Of a DNA stretch of 64,000 bases, positions 1 to 8,031 are shown in pieces; position 1 is the stretch's first letter, and each line of letters starts with the position of its first letter. The DNA comes from Geosporobacter ferrireducens (GTDB lineage Bacteria; Bacillota; Clostridia; Peptostreptococcales; Thermotaleaceae): contig NZ_CP017269.1 of assembly GCF_001750685.1 (NCBI RefSeq), forward strand, positions 5,497,416-5,561,415, written 5' to 3'. Both the position numbers and the translations under genes were made by a program. Under the pieces are notes generated by a model. The model made no database searches, was not told the DNA's origin, and was given only the letters and a program-made list of their open reading frames with translations.

Positions 1-1
1 T

Positions 2-484
2 GCCTTTTTTATGGCTGATGTCGAATTTGCAATTATGGAGGCCAACGGGGAAATCAATGTGTTATTAAAATCTGATAAATTGCCTATTACATCTAAAGCC
101 ATGGGTCAAAAAATTGCTCCTGCACATGAGCCACAAACGGTCATTTTAGATGGAAATATTATTCATGAAGGCTTAATGAATCTAGCCTTCAATGAAAAAT
201 GGCTGTATCAACAGTTAGAGCAAGCAGGTGTTGCATTAGAAAATGTATTTATTGGCCAAGCGGATTCTACTGGTGAGCTATATATAGACACTTTTGATGA
301 TACGGTTCAACTCCCACAGCCAACAGTAAAAGAGTTGCTCTATGCGAATTTAGAAAAGAGCCATTCAGATCTTCTTAACTATTCCCTAGAAACAAAAAAT
401 CAACTGGCTAAAAGCATGTATGAGCAAGATGCATTAAAACTAGAAGCAGTTCGGAAAAAACTTGAACCATACTTACTGAGATAG
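2..484 (+). CDS. DUF421 (YetF-like) membrane protein, C-terminal part
   Basis: The frame is open to the left edge, so only the C-terminal part of about 160 residues is present. The visible part reads FFMADVEF... and continues as the soluble domain that follows the membrane segments in DUF421/YetF proteins, with the typical 'ILDGNII' stretch near residue 50. Family function is poorly known. In Bacillus and clostridial spoVA clusters, DUF421/DUF1657 proteins affect inner spore membrane properties and heat resistance. It lies 11 bases upstream of spoVAC and is surely in that operon. The ATG at 11 is probably internal, because coding-like sequence continues upstream of it. Confidence 0.8.
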   Translation, partial: AFFMADVEFAIMEANGEINVLLKSDKLPITSKAMGQKIAPAHEPQTVILDGNIIHEGLMNLAFNEKWLYQQLEQAGVALENVFIGQADSTGELYIDTFDDTVQLPQPTVKELLYANLEKSHSDLLNYSLETKNQLAKSMYEQDALKLEAVRKKLEPYLLR

Positions 485-495
485 AGGGTGAAGAG

Positions 496-975
496 ATGTC
501 AAATAAAATGAAGAAAAAATTGACACCAACACAACAACAATATCAAGCTTTTGCCAAAGAGAGGGAGCCAAAGCGATCTGTTCTATATAATTGTAGTAAG
601 GCATTCATTGCTGGAGGGGCAATCTGTACAATCGGTCAAGGTGTACAGTGGATATTTACTACGTATTTTGATTTTACAGAGGTGACTGCAAGTAATCCTA
701 CAGTCGCAGTTATGATTATTATCTCGGTGTTGCTGACTGGTTTTGGAGTATATGATCATATGGCACAATGGGCAGGCGCGGGAACCATCATACCTGTAAC
801 TGGATTTGCCAATACCATGGCATCAGCAGCGATAGAGCATCGAAGTGAAGGGTATGTGCTTGGTGTCGGAGGAAATATGTTTAAAATATCTGGTCCAGTA
901 ATTACATTCGGGGTTTTTTCGGCTTTTGTTGTAGCGATTATTAAAATAATCATTCAAGGGTTAGGTGGGATATAA
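496..975 (+). CDS. spoVAC: Stage V sporulation protein AC
   Basis: This is a 159-residue integral membrane protein with a charged N-terminus (about 45 residues) and several hydrophobic segments; SpoVAC is normally about 150 residues. The family forms a mechanosensitive channel in the spore inner membrane that takes part in dipicolinic acid movement. The conserved features 'KAFIAGGAICTIGQG' (residues about 36-50) and 'FANTMASAAIEHRSEGYVLGVGGNMFKISGPVI' region are clear, though the latter is given here only to identify it by position (residues about 103-136). RBS GAGGGTGAAGAG precedes the ATG. The stop abuts spoVAD with no gap, indicating coupled translation. Expression is probably in the forespore, but no sigma-G promoter is visible because the operon starts outside the window. 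Confidence 0.96.
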   Translation: MSNKMKKKLTPTQQQYQAFAKEREPKRSVLYNCSKAFIAGGAICTIGQGVQWIFTTYFDFTEVTASNPTVAVMIIISVLLTGFGVYDHMAQWAGAGTIIPVTGFANTMASAAIEHRSEGYVLGVGGNMFKISGPVITFGVFSAFVVAIIKIIIQGLGGI

Positions 976-1977
976 ATGCTTAAAGGGCATCGGACATGGA
1001 TTTTTCAATCTAAACCAGTTATTTTAGCATCAGCTGCGGTAGGAGGACCCTTTGAGGCAGCTGGAGCACTGTCTGAGGATTTTGATATTTTACATCAAGA
1101 CATATGGCTAGGGCAAGATAGTTTTGAAAAAGCAGAGAAAGTACTTTTAGAGGAGGCTGCTCAAAAAGCAATAGATAAGGCAGGATTAAAAAAAGAAGAT
1201 GTACAATTTTTTCTAAGCGGTGATTTGATGAATCAAATCATATCGAGCAGTTTCGCAGCCAGAACATTAGGAATGCCTTATCTAGGTGTTTTTGGGGCCT
1301 GCTCCAGTTCAATGGAAGGCTTAGCTTTGGGAAGTTTGATTGTAGATAGCAAAGCTGCAAATTATGTGTTGGCAGCAGCATCCAGTCATAACGGCGCAGC
1401 TGAAAAGCAGTTTCGATATCCAACGGAATACGGCTCTCAAAAGCCTCCCACGGCTCAATGGACAGTAACCGGTGCGGGAGCTGCACTACTTGGAAAAGAA
1501 GGCAATGGGCCTAGAGTAACTACGGCTACGATCGGACGCGTAATAGACATGGGTATTTCAGATCCCTTTAATATGGGGGCAGCCATGGCACCTGCAGCAG
1601 TAGATACGATTGAGGCACATTTTAGAGATATGAATATTGATCCTACTTATTACGATATCATTGCTACAGGGGATCTTGGCAAGGTAGGGCATAGAATAGC
1701 ATCAGATTTATTAACGGATCATGGATTGAAGATTCCAGAGAATATTCTTACAGACTGCGGACTGCTAATCTATAAGCCGGAACAGCCGGTTATTGCAGGT
1801 GGTAGCGGCTGTGCATGCTCTGCAACCGTTACATATGGACATTTTATGAATCAAATGAGGGGCGGTAAATTAAAACGAATTTTAATTATAGCTACAGGTG
1901 CGTTAATGTCACCTATATCCTATCAGCAAAAGGAAAGCATTCCCTGTATTGCCCATGCTGTATCTATAGAAATATAA
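976..1977 (+). CDS. spoVAD: Stage V sporulation protein AD
   Basis: A 333-residue soluble protein with a thiolase/ketoacyl-synthase-like fold, the usual SpoVAD length. It binds dipicolinic acid at the spore inner membrane and supports its uptake during sporulation. Family landmarks include 'GACSSSMEGLALG' (residues about 110-122), 'DLGKVGH' (about 233-239) and 'GGSGCACSA' near the C-terminus (about 275-283). The ATG follows the spoVAC stop directly, with no independent strong RBS, so translation is likely coupled. It sits between spoVAC and spoVAE as in known spoVA operons. Function is certain at family level. Confidence 0.97.
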   Translation: MLKGHRTWIFQSKPVILASAAVGGPFEAAGALSEDFDILHQDIWLGQDSFEKAEKVLLEEAAQKAIDKAGLKKEDVQFFLSGDLMNQIISSSFAARTLGMPYLGVFGACSSSMEGLALGSLIVDSKAANYVLAAASSHNGAAEKQFRYPTEYGSQKPPTAQWTVTGAGAALLGKEGNGPRVTTATIGRVIDMGISDPFNMGAAMAPAAVDTIEAHFRDMNIDPTYYDIIATGDLGKVGHRIASDLLTDHGLKIPENILTDCGLLIYKPEQPVIAGGSGCACSATVTYGHFMNQMRGGKLKRILIIATGALMSPISYQQKESIPCIAHAVSIEI

Positions 1978-1994
1978 AAGAGAGGTGTAAAATA

Positions 1995-2348
1995 ATGGAG
2001 AAATTCTTCTGGGCCTTTGTAGTGGGAGGAGGAATTTGTGTTATTGGACAAATTATGCTGGATGTTTTTAAGTTAACCCCTGCTCATGTTACGACTAGCA
2101 TGGTGGTGGTGGGAGCTATATTAGGAGGACTTGGTTTATATGAACCTTTGATAAAATTTGCAGGAGGAGGAGCATCTGTACCGATTATGAGCTTTGGCAA
2201 TTCCCTTGTTAAGGGCGCATTGGCTGAAGCAAAGCGCAACGGGCTTGTTGGCCTGTTAACAGGTATTTTTGAGGTAACCAGTGCAGGTATTTCTTCTGCA
2301 ATCATTTTTGGTTTTATCGCAGCTTTGGTTTTTAAACCAAAAGGATAG
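1995..2348 (+). CDS. spoVAE: Stage V sporulation protein AE
   Basis: A 117-residue membrane protein with about three or four hydrophobic helices and the conserved 'FVVGGGICVIGQ' N-terminus, which resembles the start of SpoVAC; the two families are paralogous. The length matches SpoVAE/SpoVAEb. It is part of the forespore inner membrane machinery for dipicolinic acid. RBS AGAGAGGTG precedes the ATG by 7 bases. It is followed after 20 bases by a DUF1657 gene in the same orientation. Confidence 0.95.
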   Translation: MEKFFWAFVVGGGICVIGQIMLDVFKLTPAHVTTSMVVVGAILGGLGLYEPLIKFAGGGASVPIMSFGNSLVKGALAEAKRNGLVGLLTGIFEVTSAGISSAIIFGFIAALVFKPKG

Positions 2349-2368
2349 ATCAGAGGAGATGGTTTATA

Positions 2369-2572
2369 GTGACAATAGAAACACAAATTCAACAAGCTAT
2401 AGCAGGAGGCCAAAGTGCCGCTGCAGCGTTGAAAATTTTTGCGTTGGAGACAGCAGATCCGAAGGCGAAACAAGAGTTTCTGAAAGCTGCACAAATGCTT
2501 GAAAATGCAATTCAAACATTGAAAAATAAACAGCAGCATACGGGACAACAGGAACCGCAGTATAAACAATAA
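2369..2572 (+). CDS. DUF1657 family small protein
   Basis: A 67-residue soluble, helical, Ala/Gln-rich protein of the DUF1657 family, which is found beside spoVA genes in Bacillus and Clostridia. Start is GTG, supported by AGAGGAGATGG just upstream. Its biochemical role is unknown. Genetic work on Bacillus spoVA-2mob operons links DUF1657/DUF421 proteins to spore heat and wet-heat resistance. It is the last gene of the operon, since a terminator hairpin follows at once. Confidence 0.85.
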   Translation: MTIETQIQQAIAGGQSAAAALKIFALETADPKAKQEFLKAAQMLENAIQTLKNKQQHTGQQEPQYKQ

Positions 2573-2577
2573 TAGGA

Positions 2578-2632
2578 AAAAAGAATGGAAGGTGCCAATG
2601 AATGAAAAAGGCATTTTTCCATTCTTTAATTT
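2578..2632 (+). terminator. Rho-independent terminator of the spoVA operon
   Basis: AAAGAATGGAA (2580-2590) pairs with TTCCATTCTTT (2617-2627), with an inner TGCC/GGCA pairing, followed by a T-rich stretch. It lies directly after the DUF1657 gene. Confidence 0.75.
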
Positions 2633-2648
2633 TTTATACCGAAAAGGG

Positions 2649-2846
2649 TTATTTATCACTATTATTAGTATTGCGAGAGGTTGCTCCCGCAATATTGGGC
2701 AATAATTTTAAAAAAATTGGTATAAATAAAAATCCTATAGTACCCCCAAGCACTGATGGTAAATTTCTTCGCCTAGCTACCATAATACCGATAATACTTT
2801 GTATGAGTGATAGAAAAAGCAACAGCAGCCATCTAAAAGCTGTCAT
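2649..2846 (-). CDS. Small two-helix membrane protein, unknown
   Basis: A 65-residue protein on the minus strand, with AGGAGATGATTAT in front of its ATG. It shows two hydrophobic stretches (residues about 3-22 and 30-52) separated by a basic ARRRN turn, so the loop is probably cytoplasmic. The C-terminal tail is polar and Asn-rich. I do not recognise the family. The plus-strand frame over the same bases has no good RBS and is antisense. It is downstream of, and in the same direction as, yaaR, but a terminator hairpin separates them. Confidence 0.6.
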   Translation of the reverse strand: MTAFRWLLLLFLSLIQSIIGIMVARRRNLPSVLGGTIGFLFIPIFLKLLPNIAGATSRNTNNSDK

Positions 2847-2909
2847 ATAATCATCTCCTATAATTTATTTGTTTTTACTATTGTGGCATGATTCAAAAAA
2901 AATATAAGT

Positions 2910-2941
2910 ATTTAAAAATAAAAAAGCATCCCGAGGGACAC
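2910..2941 (-). terminator. Terminator downstream of yaaR
   Basis: Read on the minus strand, GTGTCCC and GGGATGC form a compact hairpin (2926-2941) followed by TTTTTTATTTTT. It sits 8 bases after the yaaR stop codon. Confidence 0.6.
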
Positions 2942-2948
2942 TAATTTT

Positions 2949-3404
2949 TTACATAAATATATCTATTAATAAACCACGAATATCATCAAGTTTTTTTAGA
3001 ATATGAATACGATCTTTTTCATCTTGAAGAAACTTCTGGGTTAAATCTTCCAACTCTTCATCCACCTGTCGAATAATAGAAAAGACACGGTGGCGCCCCC
3101 TTCGATCGAGAAAATTTTCCTTCTGAAATTTATGGGAGTTGCGCACTGCAACATCTAAAAAATCTTTCACTAATTTTTTATACTTTACTAAGTCTCCTAA
3201 ATACATATTCTTATCTAACTTCTCTGTTTGTTTATCAATTTCTGATAATAGATTGGTTAGTTTTTCGGTAGTAGAATCACCCTTTAACTCTCTAAATCGC
3301 ACAGCGAAATTATCAGAAAAATCCTTTTCGCTTTTAACTGTTTCTCTAGAAAAAGTACGGCTGGCTGGGTTTTGTTTATTTAGATCAGTTACTTTTATAC
3401 TCAT
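2949..3404 (-). CDS. yaaR: YaaR family protein (DUF327)
   Basis: A 151-residue, highly charged, mostly helical cytosolic protein. The pattern 'FLDVAVRNSHKFQKENFLDRRGRHRVFSIIRQVDEELEDLTQKFL' region (residues about 83-127, cited by position) is the signature part of DUF327/YaaR, recognisable from the RRGRHR core. No function is established. In other Firmicutes it lies near recombination, thymidylate kinase or DNA polymerase III delta-prime genes, but here it is alone and divergent from the nucleoid protein gene. The RBS is AGTGACATTCAGATG-like and weak. Confidence 0.85.
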   Translation of the reverse strand: MSIKVTDLNKQNPASRTFSRETVKSEKDFSDNFAVRFRELKGDSTTEKLTNLLSEIDKQTEKLDKNMYLGDLVKYKKLVKDFLDVAVRNSHKFQKENFLDRRGRHRVFSIIRQVDEELEDLTQKFLQDEKDRIHILKKLDDIRGLLIDIFM

Positions 3405-3481
3405 CTGAATGTCACTCCAATAATATTATATATTTTATTACTTAATGTTTCGGCAGAATAAAATAAAAAAATAGTTCTATT

Positions 3482-3509
3482 TTGAAACTGGTACTATATA
3501 TAGTATAAT
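3482..3509 (+). promoter_or_regulatory. Predicted sigma-A promoter with internal palindrome
   Basis: TTGAAA (3482-3487), a 16-base spacer and TATAAT (3504-3509) lie 44 bases upstream of the nucleoid-associated protein gene. The spacer holds the perfect 14-bp palindrome TACTATATATAGTA (3492-3505), which overlaps the -10 box and could be an operator. Confidence 0.6.
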
Positions 3510-3552
3510 TTATGTTGATGTTTCTTACAATATCTAGGAAGGAGAACCCATC

Positions 3553-4593
3553 ATGAGAAATATTGATGCAGTGATTGTCCGAAAGGCAATTATCCATGTG
3601 TTGGATAAAAATGCTGATGCACCCATTTTTACAGACTATGAGCAAGAAATTATAGAGGATATTCATGAATTCTTAGAGAAGCATATTATAAAGGCGTTAG
3701 AAGATGAGGATAATAGAAAAGCAAAATTTCGAGCAGGAACAACTGTAGTAAAAGATGCCTGTAAAAGTATTTTTGAAAATGAAGAGCAGTTTGTTGAAGC
3801 ATCAAAGCTTATTGCCAACCAATTATTTAAAGCGATGAAACAAAATAATCAAGTATCTTCAGCGGATTTAGTTGTTTGTTTATATGAGGCACAGGAGCAT
3901 AATTACATTGGCATCTTGAAGATGGATTACAAAAAGTCTTTTATACATAACGTAGAATTTTTTGATGAAAAATTAAAAATTTCTATTATGCCTCAGGCGA
4001 TTGGATTGCCAAATATGGGACAGCGCTTGCAAAAATGCGCTTTCATTAAAGAAATAGACAATACGGAAGATTTTGATTTGATTTTGTTAGATAAACAGAT
4101 ATTTAAAGGAGATGAAGAAGGTGAGGTGGCACAATTTTTTTCTAGTCATTTTTTAAACTGCGAAATTCTAGTAGATAGCAGAGATAAAACAAAACTTTTT
4201 AGGCAAATTACAGAAAAATGGACAAGAAAAAATCTAAAAGATGATATTCAAAAAGCACAAGAAGTAAGAGAAGAAGTTGCTGCATCTTTAAAAAATGAAA
4301 TCGAAATTGATATAGAAAAATTTGCTATTGATGTCCTCGGTAAGGATATTGATCTACAGCAAAATTTTATTCAACAGTTGTCACAGGAAGGACTCACCCA
4401 TCCGCAATTTGATATTGATAAGGCTTGGGTAGAAAAGAGAATGAAGCGAAGAATCCTAAAAACAGATACAGGAATAGAAATCAAAGCAGGATTTGAAGAC
4501 TTTGATGACAAAATGAAATTTGAAATGCTGCCACAAGGAGATGGAACGGTAGATATCATAATTAAAAATGTTCGAAGAATAAGCGAAAGGTAA
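3553..4593 (+). CDS. Nucleoid-associated protein, NdpA (37-kDa) family
   Basis: A 346-residue cytosolic protein matching the 37-kDa nucleoid-associated protein family (YejK/NdpA in Proteobacteria). The N-terminus 'IVRKAIIHVLDKNADAPIF' and the central 'SSADLVVCLYEAQEHNYIGILKMDYK' region (residues about 112-137, cited by position) are typical. The family binds nucleoid DNA but its role is not well defined. The RBS AGGAAGGAGAA precedes the ATG. A 147-residue unknown gene follows after 12 bases and a terminator then ends the unit, so the two are likely co-transcribed from the TTGAAA/TATAAT promoter upstream. Confidence 0.85.
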   Translation: MRNIDAVIVRKAIIHVLDKNADAPIFTDYEQEIIEDIHEFLEKHIIKALEDEDNRKAKFRAGTTVVKDACKSIFENEEQFVEASKLIANQLFKAMKQNNQVSSADLVVCLYEAQEHNYIGILKMDYKKSFIHNVEFFDEKLKISIMPQAIGLPNMGQRLQKCAFIKEIDNTEDFDLILLDKQIFKGDEEGEVAQFFSSHFLNCEILVDSRDKTKLFRQITEKWTRKNLKDDIQKAQEVREEVAASLKNEIEIDIEKFAIDVLGKDIDLQQNFIQQLSQEGLTHPQFDIDKAWVEKRMKRRILKTDTGIEIKAGFEDFDDKMKFEMLPQGDGTVDIIIKNVRRISER

Positions 4594-4605
4594 GGGGAGG
4601 AAATA

Positions 4606-5049
4606 ATGATTCGATTTTTAGATATTGATAAACAAAATATCACTCAAATAAAAGATACCATTGTATTGATGAATGCACATTTCCTAACAGATACATCACA
4701 ATCGTGGATTTTTAGCAACCCAAGGACTCAGGAAGGGATTTGTGAAGCCCACATTCATTATATATCTCCGGAGAACAATAAAAGAATGTTAATGGAGCAA
4801 CCCCTGTGGAAGGGATATATTAATAGTGAGATTCCAGATGAAGAGGCGAGAAAACAGCTATTTAATCATATTGATCAAGGGATTATTCATGTAATATTAA
4901 ATGTCCACCAGAGCTATAAATATATGACAAAAGAACTAGTTTCCATAGTGTACGGGATTTTAAGCAAGAACCATCCTGAGGTTGAGGAAATACAAATAGA
5001 CACATTTATCTATACGGAGATTGTTGAATTTGAAGGCAATAGCAACTAA
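4606..5049 (+). CDS. Unknown protein paired with the nucleoid-associated protein
   Basis: A 147-residue soluble protein that I do not recognise. It shows mixed alpha/beta character, no signal peptide and no membrane segment. RBS GGGGAGGAAAT is strong. The only clue is context: it lies 12 bases after the NdpA-family gene and shares its terminator, suggesting a common task on DNA or in stress. The C-terminal half (residues about 85-143) alternates hydrophobic strands and charged helices, including a 'VHQSYKYMTKELVSIVYG' stretch. Confidence 0.75.
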   Translation: MIRFLDIDKQNITQIKDTIVLMNAHFLTDTSQSWIFSNPRTQEGICEAHIHYISPENNKRMLMEQPLWKGYINSEIPDEEARKQLFNHIDQGIIHVILNVHQSYKYMTKELVSIVYGILSKNHPEVEEIQIDTFIYTEIVEFEGNSN

Positions 5050-5077
5050 AGAACAAAAACACGTTTCGTGCATATAT

Positions 5078-5120
5078 TTAAAGCCATTTATAGGCAGCTA
5101 TAAATGGCTTTTCAATTTTT
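5078..5120 (+). terminator. Strong intrinsic terminator
   Basis: AAAGCCATTTATAG (5080-5093) pairs perfectly with CTATAAATGGCTTT (5098-5111) around a GCAG loop, followed by a T-rich tract. Confidence 0.88.
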
Positions 5121-5195
5121 TGATTTTATGTTATAATAATTGACATTATGTTAACTTGACCTTGACCTGCATAACAAATAGAAGGAGGTATTGTT

Positions 5196-6965
5196 ATGAA
5201 GATAAATAAAAAATTGATCATTGCTCTACTTCTGATTGTAACAGCAGGTGCTATTGGATTTGGCTTGTATTTTCAAACAAATACAAATAGTGATGTTAAA
5301 GAAGTAAGCTATAATGAGTTTTTAGCTGCTGTACAAGGCGGCCAAGTAAGTACAGTCTACTTAGTAGATGAAGCAAAGATAAAAGGTGAGTTTAGCAATG
5401 GCACAGCGTTTATAACAGATAATCCTAGAACCGAAAATTTTAAAGAGATTCTATTAAAAAATCATATAAAAGTTGAAGAGCATAAAGCGAATTCTGCTAT
5501 AATGAATGTGCTGAGTACCTTTGGTGTGATTCTGCTTATTAGTGCACTGGGAGTGTATCTAACTAAACAATCTTCAAAACAGACATCAAGGGAATTTTCT
5601 AGAATGTCAAACTTTGAGGCCATTCCCCAAGGAGAGATAAAGATAACTTTTTCGCAGGTCGCGGGAAATGAAGAGGCAAAGGAAAGCATCTTAGACTTGG
5701 TAGATTTTTTGAGAAATCCGGAAAAGTATGGAAAGTACGGTGCTAGGATACCACGTGGGGTAATATTGTATGGCCCGCCGGGAACTGGGAAAACTCTGCT
5801 TGCAAAAGCGCTTGCAGGAGAAGCTGGAGTACCATTTTATGCGGTATCAGGTTCTGACTTTATCCAGATCTATGCCGGTTTAGGCGCGGGTAGGATAAGA
5901 AGCTTGTTTAAGAAGGCTAGAGAAAAGGGAAAATGTGTAATCTTTATAGATGAAATTGATGCATTGGGTAAGAAAAGAGATGGATTGAATGGAAATGATG
6001 AATCTGATCGAACGCTAAATGCATTACTAACAGAAATGTCAGGATTTAACGAAAATGAAGGAATTATTGTTATTGCCGCTACAAACCGTTTGGACACGTT
6101 AGATGATGCGCTTCTTCGTCCTGGTAGATTTGATCGGCAAATAGAGGTGGGGCTGCCTGATGTAAAAGCAAGACATCAAATTCTAAAAGTCCACAGCCAA
6201 CAAAAACCTCTTGCTCAGAGTATTGATTTAGGAAAATTAGCGCATCAAACCGTATATTTCAGTGGAGCAGAGCTGGAAAGCTTACTGAATGAAGCGGCGA
6301 TTTTAGCAGCTAAGCAGAATGCACAGCACATTGATATTCATCATATTGACAAAGCTTTTTATACTGTCATTGCAGGAGAAGAGAAAAAGGACAGGAGTAT
6401 GATTTCTAACAAGGATAGAGAAATAACTGCATATCATGAAGCGGGACACGCATTGATGACAAAGTTGATTGCTCCAGAGAATAAGGTAACAAAAGTGACG
6501 ATTATTCCAAGCACGAAAGGTGCAGGCGGTTTTAGTATGAATATTCCTCCAGATAGAATGTACCGGAGCAAGAAGGAAATGATTCAAAATATACAAATTG
6601 CACTTGCAGGTAGAATTGCAGAGGAAATCATATACGGAGAAGAAAATATTACGACGGGTGCAAGCAACGATATAGAGAAGGCAACAGAGATTATTGCCTC
6701 TATGGTAAAGCATTTTGGTATGAATAAAAAGGCTGGAATGATTAATTATGATGTATTGTATGGTGGTAGAAACGCAGGAGCAGATACCGAAGTAGTATCA
6801 GAGTGTAGAAGAATTATGGAAGAATTATACATGGAAACGAAACAGCTGTTACAGGTGCATATGGAGCTTCTTGTGAAAATAACAGAGCTATTGTTAGATA
6901 AAGAAACGTTAAATGAGGAAGATTTAAATGTATTAATAGTAGATGAAGTAAAAGCAGCTGTCTAG
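5196..6965 (+). CDS. FtsH-family membrane AAA+ zinc protease
   Basis: A 589-residue ATP-dependent metalloprotease. Order: N-terminal membrane helix (about 7-26), extracytoplasmic loop, second helix (about 101-124), AAA+ module with Walker A GPPGTGKT (193-200) and Walker B 'CVIFIDEIDALG', then an M41 peptidase domain with HEAGH (414-418) binding zinc and the third ligand Asp in 'TGASNDIEKAT'. The SRH segment 'AATNRLDTLDDALLRPGRFDRQ' is intact by position. FtsH degrades membrane and regulatory proteins, and it matters for sporulation in Bacillus. It is somewhat shorter than typical FtsH and its neighbours are not the usual tilS-hpt-ftsH set, so it may be a paralogue. RBS AGAAGGAGGT. Confidence 0.93.
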   Translation: MKINKKLIIALLLIVTAGAIGFGLYFQTNTNSDVKEVSYNEFLAAVQGGQVSTVYLVDEAKIKGEFSNGTAFITDNPRTENFKEILLKNHIKVEEHKANSAIMNVLSTFGVILLISALGVYLTKQSSKQTSREFSRMSNFEAIPQGEIKITFSQVAGNEEAKESILDLVDFLRNPEKYGKYGARIPRGVILYGPPGTGKTLLAKALAGEAGVPFYAVSGSDFIQIYAGLGAGRIRSLFKKAREKGKCVIFIDEIDALGKKRDGLNGNDESDRTLNALLTEMSGFNENEGIIVIAATNRLDTLDDALLRPGRFDRQIEVGLPDVKARHQILKVHSQQKPLAQSIDLGKLAHQTVYFSGAELESLLNEAAILAAKQNAQHIDIHHIDKAFYTVIAGEEKKDRSMISNKDREITAYHEAGHALMTKLIAPENKVTKVTIIPSTKGAGGFSMNIPPDRMYRSKKEMIQNIQIALAGRIAEEIIYGEENITTGASNDIEKATEIIASMVKHFGMNKKAGMINYDVLYGGRNAGADTEVVSECRRIMEELYMETKQLLQVHMELLVKITELLLDKETLNEEDLNVLIVDEVKAAV

Positions 6966-6997
6966 CTGCTTTTATGTTTTTAGAGAGGAGTGATAAT

Positions 6998-7768
6998 ATG
7001 AGAAAATACTATATTCTGTTGTTTCTTTTGATCATAATCGGAAGTATTGTTGAAATCGGATCCTATTTAAAGCCTGCAATGATAGTGCATGAAACCCTAA
7101 CCAATATGGCAGCAGCTAATTCAATAATGCCGTTAGCTGGAAAGAAAATCTTGATAGACGCAGGTCATCAGGGTAAAGGAAATTTAGAAAAGGAACCCAT
7201 TGCACCAGGATCTACTGTAATGAAAACGAAAGTAACTTATGGTACAACCGGAGTGGCGACAGGAATTCCTGAATATGTATTTACACTGGAAATGGGGTTG
7301 AAGTTGAAGGAATCCTTTGCAGCTATGGGTGCAGAAGTGTTTATGATCAGAGAAGACCATGATGTAAATATATCCAATAAAGAGAGGGCATTAATTGGAA
7401 ACGACTTGAATGTTGATTTGGTTATCAAAATTCATGCAGATGGTGCTGCAGATGAGAAGATTCGGGGAATATCCATACTATACCCATCTCAGCATAATAA
7501 GCACACTGAAAAGATTGCTGGTAAAAGCCGTTTGGCAGCAACCTATATACTAGATGGTCTGATAGCAAATACCCAGGCTGAAAATAGAGGAATAAAAGCA
7601 AGAGCGGATATTACAGGATTTAATTGGTCTGTGGTTCCGGTGGTATTGATCGAATGCGGTTACATGTCAAACCCACAGGAGGATGACTTATTAAGTGATC
7701 CAACGTATCAAGCCCGTTTGGTTAAGGGGATATTGAAAGGTACAATAGAGTATTTTACAAACCAATAG
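6998..7768 (+). CDS. N-acetylmuramoyl-L-alanine amidase (Amidase_3)
   Basis: A protein of 256 residues with an N-terminal membrane anchor or uncleaved signal (residues about 3-24) and an Amidase_3 domain. Visible motifs are the zinc-site 'LIDAGHQG', 'VIKIHADG' and the catalytic Glu in 'PVVLIECGYMSNP'. It would cleave the amide bond between muramic acid and L-Ala in peptidoglycan outside the membrane. I chose ATG 6998 because GAGAGGAG (6983-6990) sits 7 bases before it; an in-frame ATG at 6974 lacks an RBS. It follows the FtsH gene by 32 bases and may be co-transcribed. The CwlD-type germination amidase is one possibility. Confidence 0.9.
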   Translation: MRKYYILLFLLIIIGSIVEIGSYLKPAMIVHETLTNMAAANSIMPLAGKKILIDAGHQGKGNLEKEPIAPGSTVMKTKVTYGTTGVATGIPEYVFTLEMGLKLKESFAAMGAEVFMIREDHDVNISNKERALIGNDLNVDLVIKIHADGAADEKIRGISILYPSQHNKHTEKIAGKSRLAATYILDGLIANTQAENRGIKARADITGFNWSVVPVVLIECGYMSNPQEDDLLSDPTYQARLVKGILKGTIEYFTNQ

Positions 7769-7806
7769 AACTCTCCGGTGAGAGGGCTATTGGTATTTTA
7801 TTGTTT
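7761..7806 (+). terminator. Terminator after the amidase
   Basis: ACCAATAG (7761-7768) pairs with CTATTGGT (7787-7794), with an inner CTCTC/GAGAG stem, followed by a T-rich run. The amidase stop codon lies inside the left arm. Confidence 0.75.
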
Positions 7807-7839
7807 TTAAAAATAATATGTATATCATAAAATAGAATA

Positions 7840-8031
7840 TTGCGAAATAATAACAGACAACCCGATGAAATAATTGTCATATATACTTATATATATAATA
7901 CAGAAGTATATCAGAGATTAGTTGAGAAGCTAAGAAAGGAAAGAATTGATTGGTTAAAACAATTCAAAGAGCTAGATAGAGAAATTTTAGAAATCATCGC
8001 TTATAAAATGCCCGATGAAGAAGCAATATAA
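7840..8031 (+). CDS. Doubtful small ORF
   Basis: An open frame of 63 codons with only a TTG start and no recognisable RBS. The C-terminal half is Lys/Glu-rich and helix-like, as in real small proteins, but the N-terminal part is low-complexity Tyr/Ile/Asn. I recognise no family. It could be a decayed gene or chance. Confidence 0.25.
   Translation: MRNNNRQPDEIIVIYTYIYNTEVYQRLVEKLRKERIDWLKQFKELDREILEIIAYKMPDEEAI

Noticed and set aside
2084..2692. Long minus-strand frame opposite spoVAE
   Set aside because: Antisense to clear spoVAE and DUF1657 genes, crosses their terminator, and has low-complexity Phe/Leu/Cys-rich translation.
2602..2850. Plus-strand frame over the small membrane protein gene
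   Set aside because: Starts inside the spoVA terminator and lacks an RBS; the minus strand has AGGAGATG and a convincing two-helix protein.
5140..5175. TTGACA and repeated TTGACC boxes before the FtsH gene as promoter or operator
   Set aside because: No -10 box at proper distance after TTGACA, and the repeat of six bases is too short to claim; a TATAAT at 5132-5137 may be the true element but lacks a -35.
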